Assembly (NCBI RefSeq): GCF_019703515.2
Contig: NC_059346.1
Coordinates: forward strand, 15,407,001-15,471,000
Source of the DNA: Myxocyprinus asiaticus
Taxonomy: Eukaryota > Chordata > Actinopteri > Cypriniformes > Catostomidae
Length of the DNA stretch: 64,000 bases
Reading direction: 5' to 3'
The notes below the pieces were generated by a model. The model was not told the DNA's origin. It made no database searches and saw only the letters and a program-made list of their open reading frames with translations. The translations under genes were made by a program, and so were the position numbers. Positions 1 through 12,518 of the stretch are shown in pieces (the stretch's first letter is position 1; each line of letters starts with the position of its first letter).

Positions 1-187
1 CATCTCAAACACACACACCGTACATGCTACCACAGCAAAATAACCATATAAACCAAGACATTGGTTAAAGTAAATCTGTTAAAAATGTCAAACAATGTTT
101 ATAGTATCCTACATTTATTTCAATTTTGGTTGAAATGTGCCCTCGCGCTACTCATATCACCCGCACTTACACACGCTCACACACATA

Positions 188-831
188 CAGTTTAAGTCAG
201 AAGTTTACATACACTTAAGTTGAAGTCATTAAAACTAATTTTTTAACCACTCCACAGATTTAATATTAGTAAACTATAGTTTTGGCAAGTCGTTTAGGAC
301 ATCTACTTTGTGCATGACACCAGTAATTTTTCCAACAATTGTTTACAGATAGATTGTTTCACTTTCAATTCACTATATCACAATTCCAGTGGGTCAAAAT
401 TTACATACACTAAGGTAACTGTGCCTTTAAGCAGCTTGGAAAATTGCAGAAAATTATGTCAAGCCTTTAGACAATTAGCCAATTAACTTCTGATAGGAGG
501 TGTACTGAATTGGAGCTGTACCTTTGGATATATTTTAAGGCCTACCTTCAAATTCAGTGCCTCTTTACTTGACATCATGGGAAAATCTAAAGAAATCAGC
601 CAAGACCTCAGAAAAAAAATTGTGGACCTCCACAATACTCAATACACAATACTGGTCAATACTCTATGAGCCACCCAGGCCCCCCTTGGTATTTCACATT
701 CTTAAAGTAAAGTAGGGATCCTGACTGACCTGAAGACAGGGAATGTTTTCTACGATTAAATGTGAGGAATTGTGAAAAACTGAGTTTAAATGTATTTGGC
801 TAAGGTGTATGTAAACTTCTGTCTTCAACGG
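188..831 (+). mobile_element. Internally deleted Tc1/mariner element, Sleeping-Beauty-like
   Basis: The left end starts CAGTTTAAGTCAGAAGTTTA and the right end closes with its near-complement, ending CTTCTGTCTTCAACGG. TA dinucleotides flank both ends (186-187 and 832-833), as expected for the TA target duplication of this superfamily. The left arm keeps both direct-repeat motifs of an IR/DR structure (the outer from 188, the inner at about 386-414). The right arm keeps only the outer motif near 802-831. Nearly all of the transposase gene is gone, leaving a 644-bp non-autonomous copy. The match to the salmonid/cyprinid Sleeping Beauty arm type is from recognition of the sequence. Confidence 0.92.
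577..636 (+). pseudogene. Tc1 transposase, first ~20 codons only
   Basis: An ATG at 577 opens a frame beginning MGKSKEISQDLRKKIVDLHN, the start of the N-terminal helix-turn-helix domain of Sleeping-Beauty-type Tc1 transposases. After about 20 codons the sequence leaves the gene and soon reaches the right arm of the element. The rest of the DNA-binding domain and the whole DDE catalytic domain are missing, so no enzyme can be made. It shows that the parent was an autonomous transposon. Confidence 0.88.
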
Positions 832-1160
832 TACATATGCACACACACACACATAACACACACTACCTTGTTACTCCAATGCCGAAAAGCAGTGCTTCCT
901 CCGTTGTTAGTTCTAAAGGGACGTTTTTCGAACTAGCAACAAAGGCTTGAGATGTATCAAAGTTAGATACACTTGATCAATACAATAGTTTCAATATTAT
1001 CTGAAATAACTGGGGGAAACACTATCGTGCTCCCCCTCTCTTCAACTCTCAGACACATGTGGACACACATACATCATATGCATTACGCACACAATTACTT
1101 GCGAGTGAAAAACAGAGCCATCATGTCAACTCACACCTGCATCTCAGTGGGGTTGAAAAC
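832..1160. other. Gene-free spacer
   Basis: Contains a short CA-rich run (about 840-870) and otherwise AT-rich sequence. No coding signal or recognised repeat. Confidence 0.5.
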
Positions 1161-2278
1161 GTCTTGGTTACTGATGTAACCTCTGTTCCCTGATGGGATA
1201 TTGTGTTGATGTAGTGACACTAGGGGTTCTTGAGAGCCCCAGTCACCTTTGCTTAAAATAGAAAAGGCCAATGAAAATTGGCGAGTGGAATTTGCATGCC
1301 ACTCTCTGCCCCGGACATACGGGTATAAAAGGAGATGGTGTGCATCACTCATTCAGATTTATGCTGAGGAGCCAATAGAGAGTCCTGGCCATGACAGCGG
1401 CTGGTTCAGCGTCACGGCAGGAGGGACACAACGTCTCTTTCCCTCCATCAGGGACCAGAGGTTACATCAGTAACCAAGACGTTCCCTGTCTGTCACTCAC
1501 TCGACATTGTGTTGATGTAGCGACACTAGGGGTTCCTATAGGAAATGCCGCAGGCGCTGAACCATGTCACGAGGTACGGAAGAGTAGGCACGGGCAAGCT
1601 GCTGCATCGCAGCGAGCGCTCAACCACGTCATGACCTTCCAGCGAGTTAGGTAAGGTGTCTTCCTTGTCCCATTAAGGGGGGTGGAGGCACTTACCCAAG
1701 GAGGCTACAGGCGGTGTCTTAAATGACTGCTGTTAAGCAATGTCCAGCCGAGCACTTTTCTAGAATAGCACTGGGAAGTGCTCTTCCCTATCCAGGAAGG
1801 AGAGCACTATGGAGACCACATCCTGCTGAAGGGAGTTAGCATGTGGAGAATAACTCACATGGACTTACCAATGGGGAAGTTCACATATGGAATGATACCA
1901 CAGGAGGACCCTATCTACAGAGAGGGTACGCAGCACAGTGGCCAAGGTAGAGAAAGCTCTGACGAGGGGAAACACAGGGTTCACCTAAGGGGAACCGAAC
2001 AGTGGAAACTCATCATACGGGATTACCAAGGGGGAATCACCATGCATGGAGAACTGAGCCCGAGCACACGGGCTTACCTGAAAAGGGGAATACCATGAGT
2101 ACTGGGCCTGGTGGTGTCACTCCTCCGCTGAGTTCGTCACCTGAACAGTGCTAAAGAATTAAAGAGGTGTCCGGAGTTCACCGGAACGGGGAACTGTTGT
2201 GGACAAAAAGCGCACATTATCACCTTTGAAAAAGGGGAAAGGTGCAATGCAAGCAGTACACCCAACCGGCCGTCCGAT

Positions 2279-3730
2279 CTACCTGCTGTTACCGCGTAAC
2301 ATTCGGGTCCAAACCGGGTCTATACTAAAGGTATTGGGTGTAGCCCAACCCGCAGCTCTGCATATGTCTGCAAGAGAGGCCCCCCTTGCCAGTGCCCAGG
2401 AGGACGCAACAACTCTAGTGGAGTGCACCCGGACTCCCAAGGGGCATGGCATGTCCTGAGACTGGTATGCGAGGAAAATGACATCCACAATCCAATGGGC
2501 TAATCTCTGCTTGGAGACAGCTTTCCCCTTCTGCTGTCCTCCAAAACAGACAAAGAGCTGCTCTGAGTGTCTAAAGCTCTGCGTGCGGTCCAGATAGATG
2601 CACAGAGCGTGAACTGGACACAGCAACAACAAGGCCGGGTCTTCCTCCTCTGAAGGGAGCGCTTGCAGGTTCATCACCTGGTCCCGAAAAAGAGTGGTGG
2701 GAACTTTGGCCACGTAACCGGGCCGGGGTCTCAAGATCATGTGAGAGTGTGCCGGCCCGAACTCCAGGCATTCACTGGTAACAGAGAGCACCTGCAGGTC
2801 TCCCACCCTCTTGATGGAAGTGAGCGCCACCAGGAGGGCCGTCTTCAGGGACAGAGTGCTGAGCTCGGCCTGCTCCAGGGGCTCAAAAGGGGCTCTCTTT
2901 AGGGCAGGTAGGACCACAGGGAGATCCCAAGAGGGGATCAGGCACGGTCTAGGAGGATTCAACCTCCTCGCGCCTTTGAGGAACCTGTTGATCAGGTCGT
3001 GCTGTCGTGAGTGTCTCCCATCCAGTGTATCATGGTGAGCTGATATGGCAGCTATGTACACTTTCAGGGTAGAGGAAGACAGCCGTCTCTCCAGCCCTTC
3101 CTGAAGGAAAGACAGCACAGACCCAATGGCGCATCTCTGTGGGTCTTCCCCACGGGAAGAACACCAATTAGCGAAAAGACGGCACTTCAAGGCATACAGC
3201 TGCCTCGTAGAGGGGGCCCTGGCCTGAGTGATCGTGTCTACCACCATGGGTGCAATGAGGCTCACAGGAGGAAACGCATACTTGCGTAGCCCCCGAGGCC
3301 AGTTGTGTGCCAAGGCATCCATGCCGAGGGGGGCCATGGACAGGGAGTACCACAGGGGGCAGTGAGAGGAGTCTTGGGAGGTGAACAGGTCTACCTGCGC
3401 CTCTCCGAATCTCTCCCAAATCAGCTGGACTACGTGGGGGTGGAGTCTCCACTCCCCGCGGAGCGTTACCTGCCATGAGAGCACGTCCGCTGCATGGTTG
3501 AGGATGCCCGGAAGGTGAGTGGCCTGCAGAGACTTCAAGGTCTGCTGACTCCCAAGGAGGCAGCGGTGGGCGAGTTGCGACATGCGATGCAAGCGTATAC
3601 CACCTTGGTGGTTTATGTATGCTACGGTCGCTGTGTTGTCAGTTTGGACCAACACATGCTTGCCCTGAATCAATGGCCAGAGCCTCCTCAGGGCCAGCAA
3701 TACTGCCAGCAACTCTAAGCAGTTGATGTG
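2279..3730 (-). pseudogene. DIRS RNase H - tyrosine recombinase frame (copy A)
   Basis: A continuous minus-strand frame of about 480 codons that opens just after an in-frame TGA and has no ATG of its own, so it is the downstream part of a longer pol. RNase H signatures come first: the Glu of NCLELLA at the head, Asp in QTDNTATV about 25 residues in, and Asp in NHAADVLSW near residue 76. A linker follows, then a tyrosine recombinase: the first catalytic Arg in SIKRVGDLQ (about residue 302), HSTR (His 430, Arg 433) and Trp 456 in AAGWATPN. The sequence diverges right after ...ATPNTF, exactly where the nucleophilic Tyr should follow, so the recombinase lacks it. The first RNase H Asp (MTDASNSGWG) lies upstream in another frame. 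Functions: RNase H removes template RNA; the recombinase integrates the circular DNA. Confidence 0.87.
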
Positions 3731-4060
3731 TCATTGGAGTCGCCCCAGCCCGAGTTTGAGGCATCCGTCATGACCACGACACACCTTGAGACCTGCTCTA
3801 GGGGAACACCTGCCCGTAGAAATGGCAGGTCCGACCAAGGGTTGAAAGTCTGACCACACTGTGGCATGATGGTCACACGCCGGGTGCCCTAGCGCCATGC
3901 CCACCTTGGGACTCAAGTCTGTAGCCAGTGCTGAAGCGGTCTCATATGCATCAACCCGAGGGCGAGAACCACCGCCAAGGATGCCATATGCCCCAGGAGC
4001 CTCTGAAATTGTTTCACTGGCGCTGCTACCTTCTGCCTGAATGTCATACCGATCCTGATG
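3731..4060 (-). pseudogene. DIRS RT thumb / RNase H start remnant (copy A)
   Basis: Broken minus-strand frames read LLGHMAS, GLMHMRPLQHWL and VVMTDASNSGWG, matching the end of the RT thumb and the start of RNase H in copies B and D. Stops and frameshifts separate the pieces. Upstream, at about 4050-4090, the sequence jumps straight into Gag, so the RT palm and most of Gag have been deleted. Confidence 0.7.
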
Positions 4061-4084
4061 TCGAGGTCCGCGGGGGCTGAGCTG

Positions 4085-4345
4085 GCAGAAACGCTCCCAT
4101 GTCCACATCCAGATCGCCCGCAGTGCTTGCCAACCCGGCCGGCTGAGCGTCAGCCCAGGACGGACCAGGTTGGGGAGCTAGCTTCACAAAGGAGGAAGTA
4201 AGCCGCGACCGCAACATTCTCATGGGCATGTTCTCGCAATGAGAACACAACCCCTTCCACGAAAGCCGCCCTCGGTGTGCTGGCGCCCCAGACACTCGAG
4301 GCAGATTTCATGGGTATCCGGAGGGGAGAGATAACGGCCACATCC
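4085..4345 (-). pseudogene. DIRS Gag N-terminal fragment (copy A)
   Basis: Two overlapping minus-strand frames together show the CLECLG...CSHCENM stretch that is also present in copies C and D, so this is the Cys-rich N-terminal part of the DIRS Gag-like protein. A one-base change shifts the frame between the first and second Cys pairs. The leader just upstream (4346-4500) resembles that of copy D. Confidence 0.65.
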
Positions 4346-4521
4346 AGTAGCGCAAACGCAGAAGGACATTTTTAAAAAGACGCCAAGCATTTGCGCGATC
4401 TCTTTTAGAAGGAAAATATACGCTTTCTTGAATATACTCTTTTAGCACCTGCAGACTCAGGCTGCCGAAGCTCCCAGGGGAAGCACAGCACTCAACCATG
4501 TGAGGGTGACCACGCCATCTC

Positions 4522-4585
4522 CTTTTATACCCGTATGTCTGGGGCGGAGAGTGGCATGCAAATTCCATTCACCAATTTTCATTGG
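4522..4585 (-). promoter_or_regulatory. Promoter block in DIRS A terminal repeat
   Basis: On the minus strand, in order: a palindromic CCAAT/ATTGG pair (4572-4585), a perfect octamer ATTTGCAT (4556-4563) and a TATA box TATAAAAG (4522-4529). The same order and spacing recur in the terminal repeats of copies C and D. This is the likely start region for element transcription. Confidence 0.6.
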
Positions 4586-4691
4586 CCTTTTCTATTTTAA
4601 GCAAAGGTGATTGGGGCTCTCAAGATCAAACCCCTAGCGTCACTACATCGACACAACGTCGAGTGAGTGACAGACAGGGAACAGTTGTTAA

Positions 4692-5170
4692 CAGAGGTGG
4701 GTAGTAACGTGCTGCATTTACTCCGTTCCATTTACTTGAGTAACTTTTTGAAGCAAAAAATACTTTTAGAGTAGGTTTAAAAGTGGGTACATTTTACTCT
4801 CACTCAAGTAAATTTCAAATGAAAAAAATGCAATTTTAGTTCGTTACAATGGGCGGCGTTCCTGTCGTTACATTACTGGGTTTAATTTTAATGAATGCAT
4901 AATTTATTGAGAGATTACTGAATGGAACTTTTACGACAACGGAAGTTCACACAGCTGCGCGCACTGTCACAGACTATCACTCAAGCCGAGTCCATCACTG
5001 CTGCTGCATCATGCTCTTCAAACAAAGTGAAACACATTCTTTGCTGCGCAAAGTGAAAAAATTATAGTTTTGTCATGCAACACCATTTTACACCAAGTCA
5101 AGCGGATATTTCAAGATTAAAATTGCAGCTCCAACTTAAGGGAGCACGCTGAGGTAAGTTGTGGCTCTAA
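4692..5170 (+). mobile_element. hAT-type element fragment, left end
   Basis: Begins CAGAGGTGGGTAGTAACG, a terminal motif shared by many fish hAT elements, followed by the ACTCCGTT...CTTGAGTAAC sequence these elements carry. No matching right terminus is found downstream, so it is truncated or its right end has decayed. The inner boundary is approximate. It begins 10 bp from the end of DIRS copy A. Confidence 0.55.
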
Positions 5171-6839
5171 TGATAACGCGGGCTTTTCTATGTCATGGTG
5201 ATGATAATTTTCAGGGTGACTCTGTAAATATGGGCTCTTGTGACATCAGTTTTTAGGTGTAAATTTTTAAATCAGTGCAGCAATATATCAGTGCACTTTG
5301 TCCCGCATCCCGCATGTCATGAGCAGTATATACGTATTTACCCCACGCCCTCATGGGGGTACTGGAAACTATTGCAGCTACTTTGGGCTGATTAACAGTA
5401 TAAATCCATGTAAACATCCACGTTAAGTGTAAATGCCTTTTGCTCTGCCGAACGTGTAATTGACAACTGGAGCGCGAACAGATGGCATTTCTGCAGCCTT
5501 AAATAATGCACATTCGAGGTGTAACTCAGCTGCGCTTTGTGACCACATTAACATCTCAGGTGTGCATTATTTTTCAATAATTCAATGGGCCATCGTCAAT
5601 TATTTCTTGCGTAAAGCATTCTTATGGCTGTCCACATGTTGCCAATAGAGATGTTGCTCTCCCATAGGTCATGGGATCAATTTAATAGCCTCTCCCAGGC
5701 CCTTACTTTTGTTTATTTATTTAAGTGTAATTGCCCCCTCCACCATTTATTTGCTTCTATTGGTAGCTAACTTTCATGTTTTGTAAGGATTGGCAGGCTT
5801 GTTGGATGGATAAAGAATACATTTGTAAAGAGCAACAAAACAAAGTTCAAAAATTGCTTTGAAAAGCAAATGCTGGACTAAAATTTGTATGTCAGTAAAA
5901 TCACAGAGACATGGGAAGAGTTTTTCTTATGTCATTTAACAGTAGAGGTTTAAATTATTCTGTGTACAGGAAAAATCTTTAGCCAGATAAAGAGGAGAAA
6001 GGCATTCCCAAGTTCCTGTCAATTTTAGGGCAACACCCCATGTAGTGTGTTAAAAATGACAGAATCAGCATTGCTCCATAAAACGTGTCATGACCCACAA
6101 CCACAGGGCCCCTTCTCTGTCTCTCTCTCTCTCTCTCTTGCTCTGCTTCCTGATGTTTTCTTTGTTTCTCCATTCAGCAGCCAAGGCTTTCACAGCAGAT
6201 CAAAGGCAGAATTCCACAGGCACAACCGTAATGATGTTTACATTAGAATCTACAAGACTGCAGGCTTCTTGCTATGTACCAGTATGTTTCAAAACATTGA
6301 CTTTCACTCACTTTTGCTATGAATAGGCACTTTAGATACATTGTTTCCTAACTTTTTCTGTCTAATGTACCCTTACAATCCCATCAGTGAGGCTTCATCA
6401 AGTACCCCTTCACACACCAAACCTGAAATGTGTCCTTTTAACATATATTATACTTGATATCATTTAGCATGATCATTAATATTATTACTTTTTTAAAGGT
6501 GATTTTTTTTTTTTAAATGATTCAGTCGTAAAGCTGATTTGTGTAATTTTTCAGTGTTCAAATTCTTTCTTGTATACCAGCTAAATATGCAGAGACAACT
6601 CCAGTATAAGTAAGGCATTTGTAGGTCGATTTCACCTAAAAATGTAAACCGCAATGTAGTGCAATAGAAAATTTGTTTAAAGCAATCCATCAAGACAGAG
6701 ACAGCAATACTGATTTGACCAATGGTGTGAGTTCGGGGCGGGACTATCTGTTTGGACGGGAGTTTTCTGGAATCTGTTTGAAAACATTTTATTTTTACAA
6801 TTCCGTTTGCTGAAACTAGTAGCATAGAAATTACACACT
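5171..6839. other. Gene-free AT-rich stretch
   Basis: Only chance short frames. Holds a (TC)n run at about 6117-6140 and short T runs near 6508. No repeat boundaries could be set. Confidence 0.5.
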
Positions 6840-6859
6840 TGAGCTTTAATTACAATCCA

Positions 6860-7340
6860 TTGAATTTTAAAAACAATACTGGGAAAAACAAAGTTGGGAA
6901 GGTCATTCCACCAACGTGGTATAGTGAAACCGTAAGTCCGGAAAAGTGTTTTGGTGCCTCTTTGTGTTGGTACAACAAAGCGCCTCTCATTAGCCGACTG
7001 CAGGCTTCTGGTGGGAATGTAGCTCTGCAGAAATTATTTTAGGTATGCTGGAGCAGACCCAGTGACTGTTCTGTATGCCAGCATCAGACTCTTGAATTTG
7101 ATACGTGCATCAACCGGCAGCCAGTGAAGAGAGACAAGGAGTGGTATAACATGCGCTGTCTTTGGTTCATTAAAGACCAGACAGTCTTATTTTCCTGATA
7201 TTGTAGAGTGTAAATCTACATGACTGTGCTGTCTTTGAGATGTGGTCTGTGAAATTGAGTTGGTTATCAATGGTTACTCCTAGATTTCTGACTGTTTTGG
7301 AAGGCATAACTTTAGTTGAACTCAGCTGCACGGTTTTCTT
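6860..7340 (+). repeat. Decayed interspersed repeat
   Basis: The stretch with AAGGTCATTCCACCAACGTG, GCTGGAGCAGACCCAGTGAC and CCGGCAGCCAGTGAAGAGAG resembles a repeat seen many times in fish genomes. I cannot name its class and its ends are not defined here. Confidence 0.4.
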
Positions 7341-9907
7341 TCCTTAAAAAGCCACTTAATGTGTTAATCTGTTAATTACAACAACAAAAATCACAAGATT
7401 AATTGCTTTTGAGAGCCCTAATATTTTTTATTTTAAATTCGTTATTCCCATTTTATAGGTTTAAAAAAGCAAAATGGATATCTTTCCAAGTGCCCCCGGA
7501 ACCTTAAAATCACATGTAGAGAAAATTTGGGCTTATTACATGATGCTTTACCGCTGTCATTATATTATATCATAAACTGCACATAAAATTATATATCTTA
7601 AATGAAAAAGTTATCTGTAACTATAGGTCATTTCTGGCAGACAAAGTCTGCCTCACCCTGTCGTTTTCATGCCAGCCATTTTATTTAAAGAGATGTCTGA
7701 TCTCTTAGCATGTGTCTGTAACTGGCACTATGCTCAACTGCAATTAATTACTGGTGTGCCTGCTCAAACGATCTGGAAGCCGGATAATAATTTTTCATTG
7801 AGAATCCGAAGGGATTTCCTCTCCTCCATTTTAATCCTGCTGCTGGGGTTTGCACGCCACTTAAGAACATTTTCTTGGGTAAAGCAGTTGAGAGAAGTGG
7901 GTTATCTGATTTGTAAGGACAACTTCTGTGAAATCTTTGTGTCTCTGACTCCAGACACTTGCATAAACATAAAATATTTCCCTAAGACTATATAAAGGCA
8001 CAGAGAGGATAGAAGGGGTCCTAAGGTAAGTGGGTAACTGTCAACCTCAATAAAACAACACTCAAACTCTGTGTATCTGGTCTGGTGCCTATTTCACATG
8101 TACCACATTCCTTTGCTGTTTTATGATTTGCTTTATACATAGATTCAGTAGCTTGGCTGGGCTGCTGTTGAGAGTTCAAACCCTTAAAGGTGAAGTGTGT
8201 AATTTCTGCACCATTATTGTCAACAAATGGAATTGCAAAAATAATGATCTGATAATAATGAAAAAAAGAAAAAGCCCAGTCCAGCCCCAAACTCACTCTG
8301 CCAGTGAGTGCTACGTTGAGCTGGAGTGTGTTTCCCGTACAACGACGTAACTCACTGCTTATCCACCATAGTACGATGCATCATTGGAGAAATTAACTAG
8401 CCAATCACGACTGTTTCCCTAAACAATAATAAATATGTCGTACATCCATAGTTCGAACCATGTTGGTTCAACAACATAGAGATGTTATTAATGACGTTAC
8501 GCAGGCGGTGGAGTAATAACTTCCAGGGAAAATTTAAATATTCTAGCTTACTTAAATGTACACCAGAAAAACGTTTAATGCGAGAAATCTGCTGAAGACA
8601 CGAAATCCGTGTGCACCGTGTAATATGACAAATGCGTTGCGCTACTATAGTGGGGTTTCCCTCAACATCAGACACCGGGATTCCCCCGATGCACTTGAGC
8701 ACATCCGCACATGCGCACTCTTCAAATGGGTTCATTCCATTCAGAAGTGATCTTCCCTATGCCATATTCCCTTCAAAGTCTTTACCATCCACTGTAAGAG
8801 CAGTGGAGGGCTGAAAGATGTGGGGCTCCAAAATAACAGCCATTTGGAACTGACTTTTTAAGCCATTTTTATTGAAAATTCAGTTTGAAGCTATCTTACA
8901 GCATACCTATTATGATTGTCCTCCCTTTGATGTGCCCGTTGGAGGCTGATTTATTCTGTTTAGATCCTGTTCTGCAACAGAAACCCTGTGTGTTAAAGTG
9001 CTTTCTCTTAATAGCCCTAAATCCCTTAAACGGCTGTATTCGGGTTTACGTGATGTTTGAATGCCGCTTTCTGCAAAACTCCAAAATAAGTTGTTTTCTT
9101 AAATGCATTTAAACATATAGAAGCATCAGCAAAGTCAAATGATGTCCACACGGCAAACTAATAACTATGCTTCTAACCACACATGGAGAGCTGTAGTTCA
9201 GGGAAACACCAAATCACTGAACCGTGTTGGTAACGATGGAACTTACCACAGTTGGCTAACAATACTTTTGGGAAATGCATCCCTGGTTGGGATGCTCAAA
9301 CAAACAGAGCAATGTTTTGATAGCACCAGTGTTTATACTTTTCAAAGAAATAAATCTACAAATCGATTAAGTTTACTTAGTTTACTTTAGTTTGCTCTGC
9401 TTATAAACGATTAAAAATGACTTTTTTATTTGTACGTTTCTAAGTGATTACATAGTATAATTTTCTTAACATTGACTAGATGTTTCCATTGAATAACCAA
9501 AGTTGCAAACTGAAAATTGCTGAACTAAAATTCAGAGAAACTGTTGAAATACACGATCATCAATACAAATATGTATTGACAGACAGTAAGGAAAAGAAAA
9601 AGATTTCCATCTTTGGCCCCATATTTAAAACGGTAAGAAAATACCTGCTTTGTCCCGAATTGTTCCTTTGTTCTCCATTGTAGCATATGACACCATGCAT
9701 CTCTTTCATACAAATGTCTAACATTGGCTAATAGTGTCTACTGGTTCTATGAACAACAATAATAGCAATGGGTTTAATGGTGAAGCTTAAACTGAGGGAT
9801 TGGAGAGGAGTGAATCATTGTAATCTTTACAATATTACATAGTCCATTACCCTCAATCCTCATGCTTTTATTCGTCTGAGAAAATAGAGGGAGGCAGGGA
9901 GAGAGAA

Positions 9908-9908
<1 letters not shown>
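7341..9908. other. Gene-free stretch
   Basis: Open frames here, up to 108 codons at 7669-7995, show no domain or family resemblance. The piece from about 8185 (TTAAAGGTGAAGTGTGTAAT) looks like the end of another TTAA-type DNA element, but no partner end was found. Confidence 0.4.

Positions 9909-9960
<52 letters not shown>
9909..9960. repeat. (GT)n(GA)n compound microsatellite
   Basis: About 12 GT repeats run directly into about 14 GA repeats. Confidence 0.97.
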
Positions 9961-9964
<4 letters not shown>

Positions 9965-10729
9965 ACAGTACAGTAATCCTTCTCACATATATGATAAAGA
10001 ATAACCCTGATTTTGTGCATGATGCTATATTTGTACTCTTTGTATAATATGCATATTTATGTGTTCTTATGCTTGTCCTCAATTGCCCTCAGTGGATTCT
10101 GAGTGCATTCCTGCATCTTGCATTAAAGAACAAATCATGCCAAACAAATAAGACCTTTCATATATGTTTTAATATTTTATGAGGGAGAGGTGGACTCTAC
10201 AATGGGTTTTACACATATGAAATCATAACCATACTGATTCCTAAAAGAGAAGTATAATAATTAAGCATTAAAGTTCATCGAGCTGTTGGGAAGCAAAAAA
10301 GTTTCATTTTTAATAGCCAATCACTGCAAGATGTCTTCAAAACAGCCTCTTTTAATGGAGTATATTATCAGTAGACACAAAATTTGTTGTTGTTGTTTTT
10401 TTTTGTTTTTGTTTTTTGAGAGCTTAAATGTTGAGAACAAAGATCTCTATTCAGCTAACAACTACTCTTAACAGCTAATAACATAAGCCTGTTTTATACA
10501 GTATTAATTCCATGACTATTGACTTTTCTCATGGATTCAGATTCCTGGTATGAAAAGAAAATTAAGAATTATTTTGTTAGGAAGAATCTTCAAGAGGATA
10601 CATAATTGTAGATTAGGATGACATTTATTATATAACCAATGTACTAAAGTACCTACATTCATTTGGATAGCATTATAAAATATATATTTGTACAGTATTA
10701 TGCTCATTTTGTAGATTTATTGTGATGTT
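9961..10729. other. Gene-free AT-rich stretch
   Basis: Nothing recognised apart from a T-rich run near 10396-10420. Confidence 0.5.
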
Positions 10730-10737
10730 GTCTACTG

Positions 10738-12426
10738 CAGTGTTTCCCAACCACTGTGCCACTAGTGTGCCATGAAAGACTGTCAGGTGTGCCGTGGAAA
10801 ATTATCAAATTCCACAAAATGAATGCATTTTTCAAATGAATTTGAAAAAAAATAATAATAATAATTTCAGGGATCCAAACTCCTCACCTTTCGGAGAAAT
10901 TTGCCATTTTGAAACCATAATCTGTCACTTTTGTGATTGTGAAGAGCAATGATTAATGTGCAAAAGTTACTGATATTTATATGCGTTAAGGGTCTTTCAC
11001 ATTATACCAAAGTGTTTTTGACACACGTTTTTGCTTCACCACTAATGTCTTTGAGAGTACTAAGCAACAAGAAATATTTAAAAACTGTCCAAATTTGTGA
11101 AGAGACATTGAATGTCTCATAATTTCTTTTAATTAAATATTACCTTATCGTTTACGAATATCAGAGACCCCAGTTATTGAACTAATTTAAATTCACCAAG
11201 AAAACGCTTAGACCTAAACATAAACGAGTCCTTTTATTACTTTCTGCTATCAAAGCATCTACAAGCTTTTTTTCTCTCTTCCAAATACATGTTTTCAATG
11301 TTTACTGTGCACACCTTACATGGCAAACTCATAAAATCACCCCTCTTTGATGCTTTCTGCAACTCTTGTCATGTGGAGTGCAATGCGGCGCTTGATGCTG
11401 GCGTTGAACGGAGCGTTGACGCCTCGACTCAACTCATGTGAAATGCACTTTACAATGACGAAAGAACATTACTGAAACTCAAAATTATTATTATTTGTCT
11501 ATTATTGTGGTCTCTTCTGATAAAAGCCAATGCTCAGCAGTTTAAATAGGCTACTGTAGGAAAATTATACCATAGATCTGCTTTGTGTTTATAATTCAAA
11601 TACTGAAGTCAGTAGATTTGTAGTCATGCGAGTTTTAATAAAGGAGAAGGTAAGGATGTTATTGAAACTCACTATAATTAGACTATTACTGTTGTCTTTT
11701 TGGATGAAAAATAATGCTGAAGGAAGATTATAGATCTGCTTTGTTCTATTAATGCTTAAACACTATAAAGTCTCTTGGTAGATTTCGGTCATGAACGACT
11801 CTAAATGATTCACTGACTCACTCATAGCACATAAGACACTCATGTGAAGCGTCTCCAGAAGGGCCAATGAACTAATCATTTAATAAAATTGAACAAATTT
11901 ATGAAACAGAAGCAAGCCTCACCAAAATACTCTTTATTTTGCAGCTAATTCTGCACAACTGTAAACTTGAATAAAGTCGAATCACTAAAATAGCTGGAAT
12001 TGGTGCTTTTAGCTTATTCTTTAAAAAAAAAATATCCCCAGAAAAAATGTTTGTGGACCAGTGATTGTCTTACCTTTTTCGCCCCTCATGAGTTTGCATC
12101 CTTGTAATTTGTTGTGGCATTGCAAGAACAAATCTACAAATGAGAAAAGAAGCAAATTTGTTGTTTTTTCATACCCATTTGGCGCTCTTGCCACCTGTGA
12201 CCTCACACAGCGTAGCCTACTTATGTGTTTTTTTTTTTTTTTTTTTGCATAGCCGAATTTTAAACATTACAAGTAAACATGCTACTAAGAAGGACAGAAA
12301 ACATGGACAAGTTCTTGAAAAGGAAAAATACTGACGATGGTTAGTCTATGTGGGATAGTGGTGTGCCGTAGTATTTTTTTAGTCATAAAAAGTGTGCCGT
12401 GGCAGAAAAAAGGTTGGGAAACACTA
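10738..12426. mobile_element. Non-autonomous hAT element with 8-bp target duplication
   Basis: The left end reads CAGTGTTTCCCAACC and the right end is its complement with one change in the last base (GGTTGGGAAACACTA). The flanking 8-bp sequences are GTCTACTG (10730-10737) and ATCTACTG (12427-12434), a target duplication with one mismatch. 'Tgtgccgtgg' motifs occur just inside both ends. Over 1,689 bp there is no open frame longer than about 65 codons and no transposase motif. Poly-T at about 12231-12246. Confidence 0.88.
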
Positions 12427-12477
12427 ATCTACTGTCTACTTTTGTCTATCTTCATTCAGTTTTTTTGCTTTCATCCT

Positions 12478-12478
<1 letters not shown>

Positions 12479-12515
<37 letters not shown>
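12479..12515. repeat. Poly-A tract
   Basis: A run of about 37 A. No retroposed gene or SINE could be recognised next to it. Confidence 0.95.

Positions 12516-12518
<3 letters not shown>

Larger units (their letters stand above)
1161..4682 (-). mobile_element. DIRS retrotransposon copy A (internally deleted)
   Basis: The element reads on the minus strand. Its 5' inverted terminal repeat ends at 4682 (GTTCCCTGTCTGTCACTCAC read inward) and its 3' repeat ends at 1161. An internal complementary region lies around 1440-1545: the complement of the right end and the complement of the left end meet there at 1480/1481. Going 5' to 3' it keeps the terminal repeat, a leader, a Gag N-terminal piece, then a deletion into the RT thumb, then RNase H, tyrosine recombinase and a long 3' region. 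There is no target-site duplication, as is normal for elements inserted by a tyrosine recombinase. It has many frameshifts and is not autonomous. Confidence 0.9.

Noticed and set aside
669..686. SINE-head fragment (GAGCCACCCAGGCCCCCC) inside the first Tc1 element
   Set aside because: It resembles the SINE head at 39630-39645 but is only about 18 bp, too short to be sure.
7669..7995. 108-codon plus-strand frame
   Set aside because: No domain, no homologous feel, no neighbouring splice or promoter signals; length is within chance for this much sequence.
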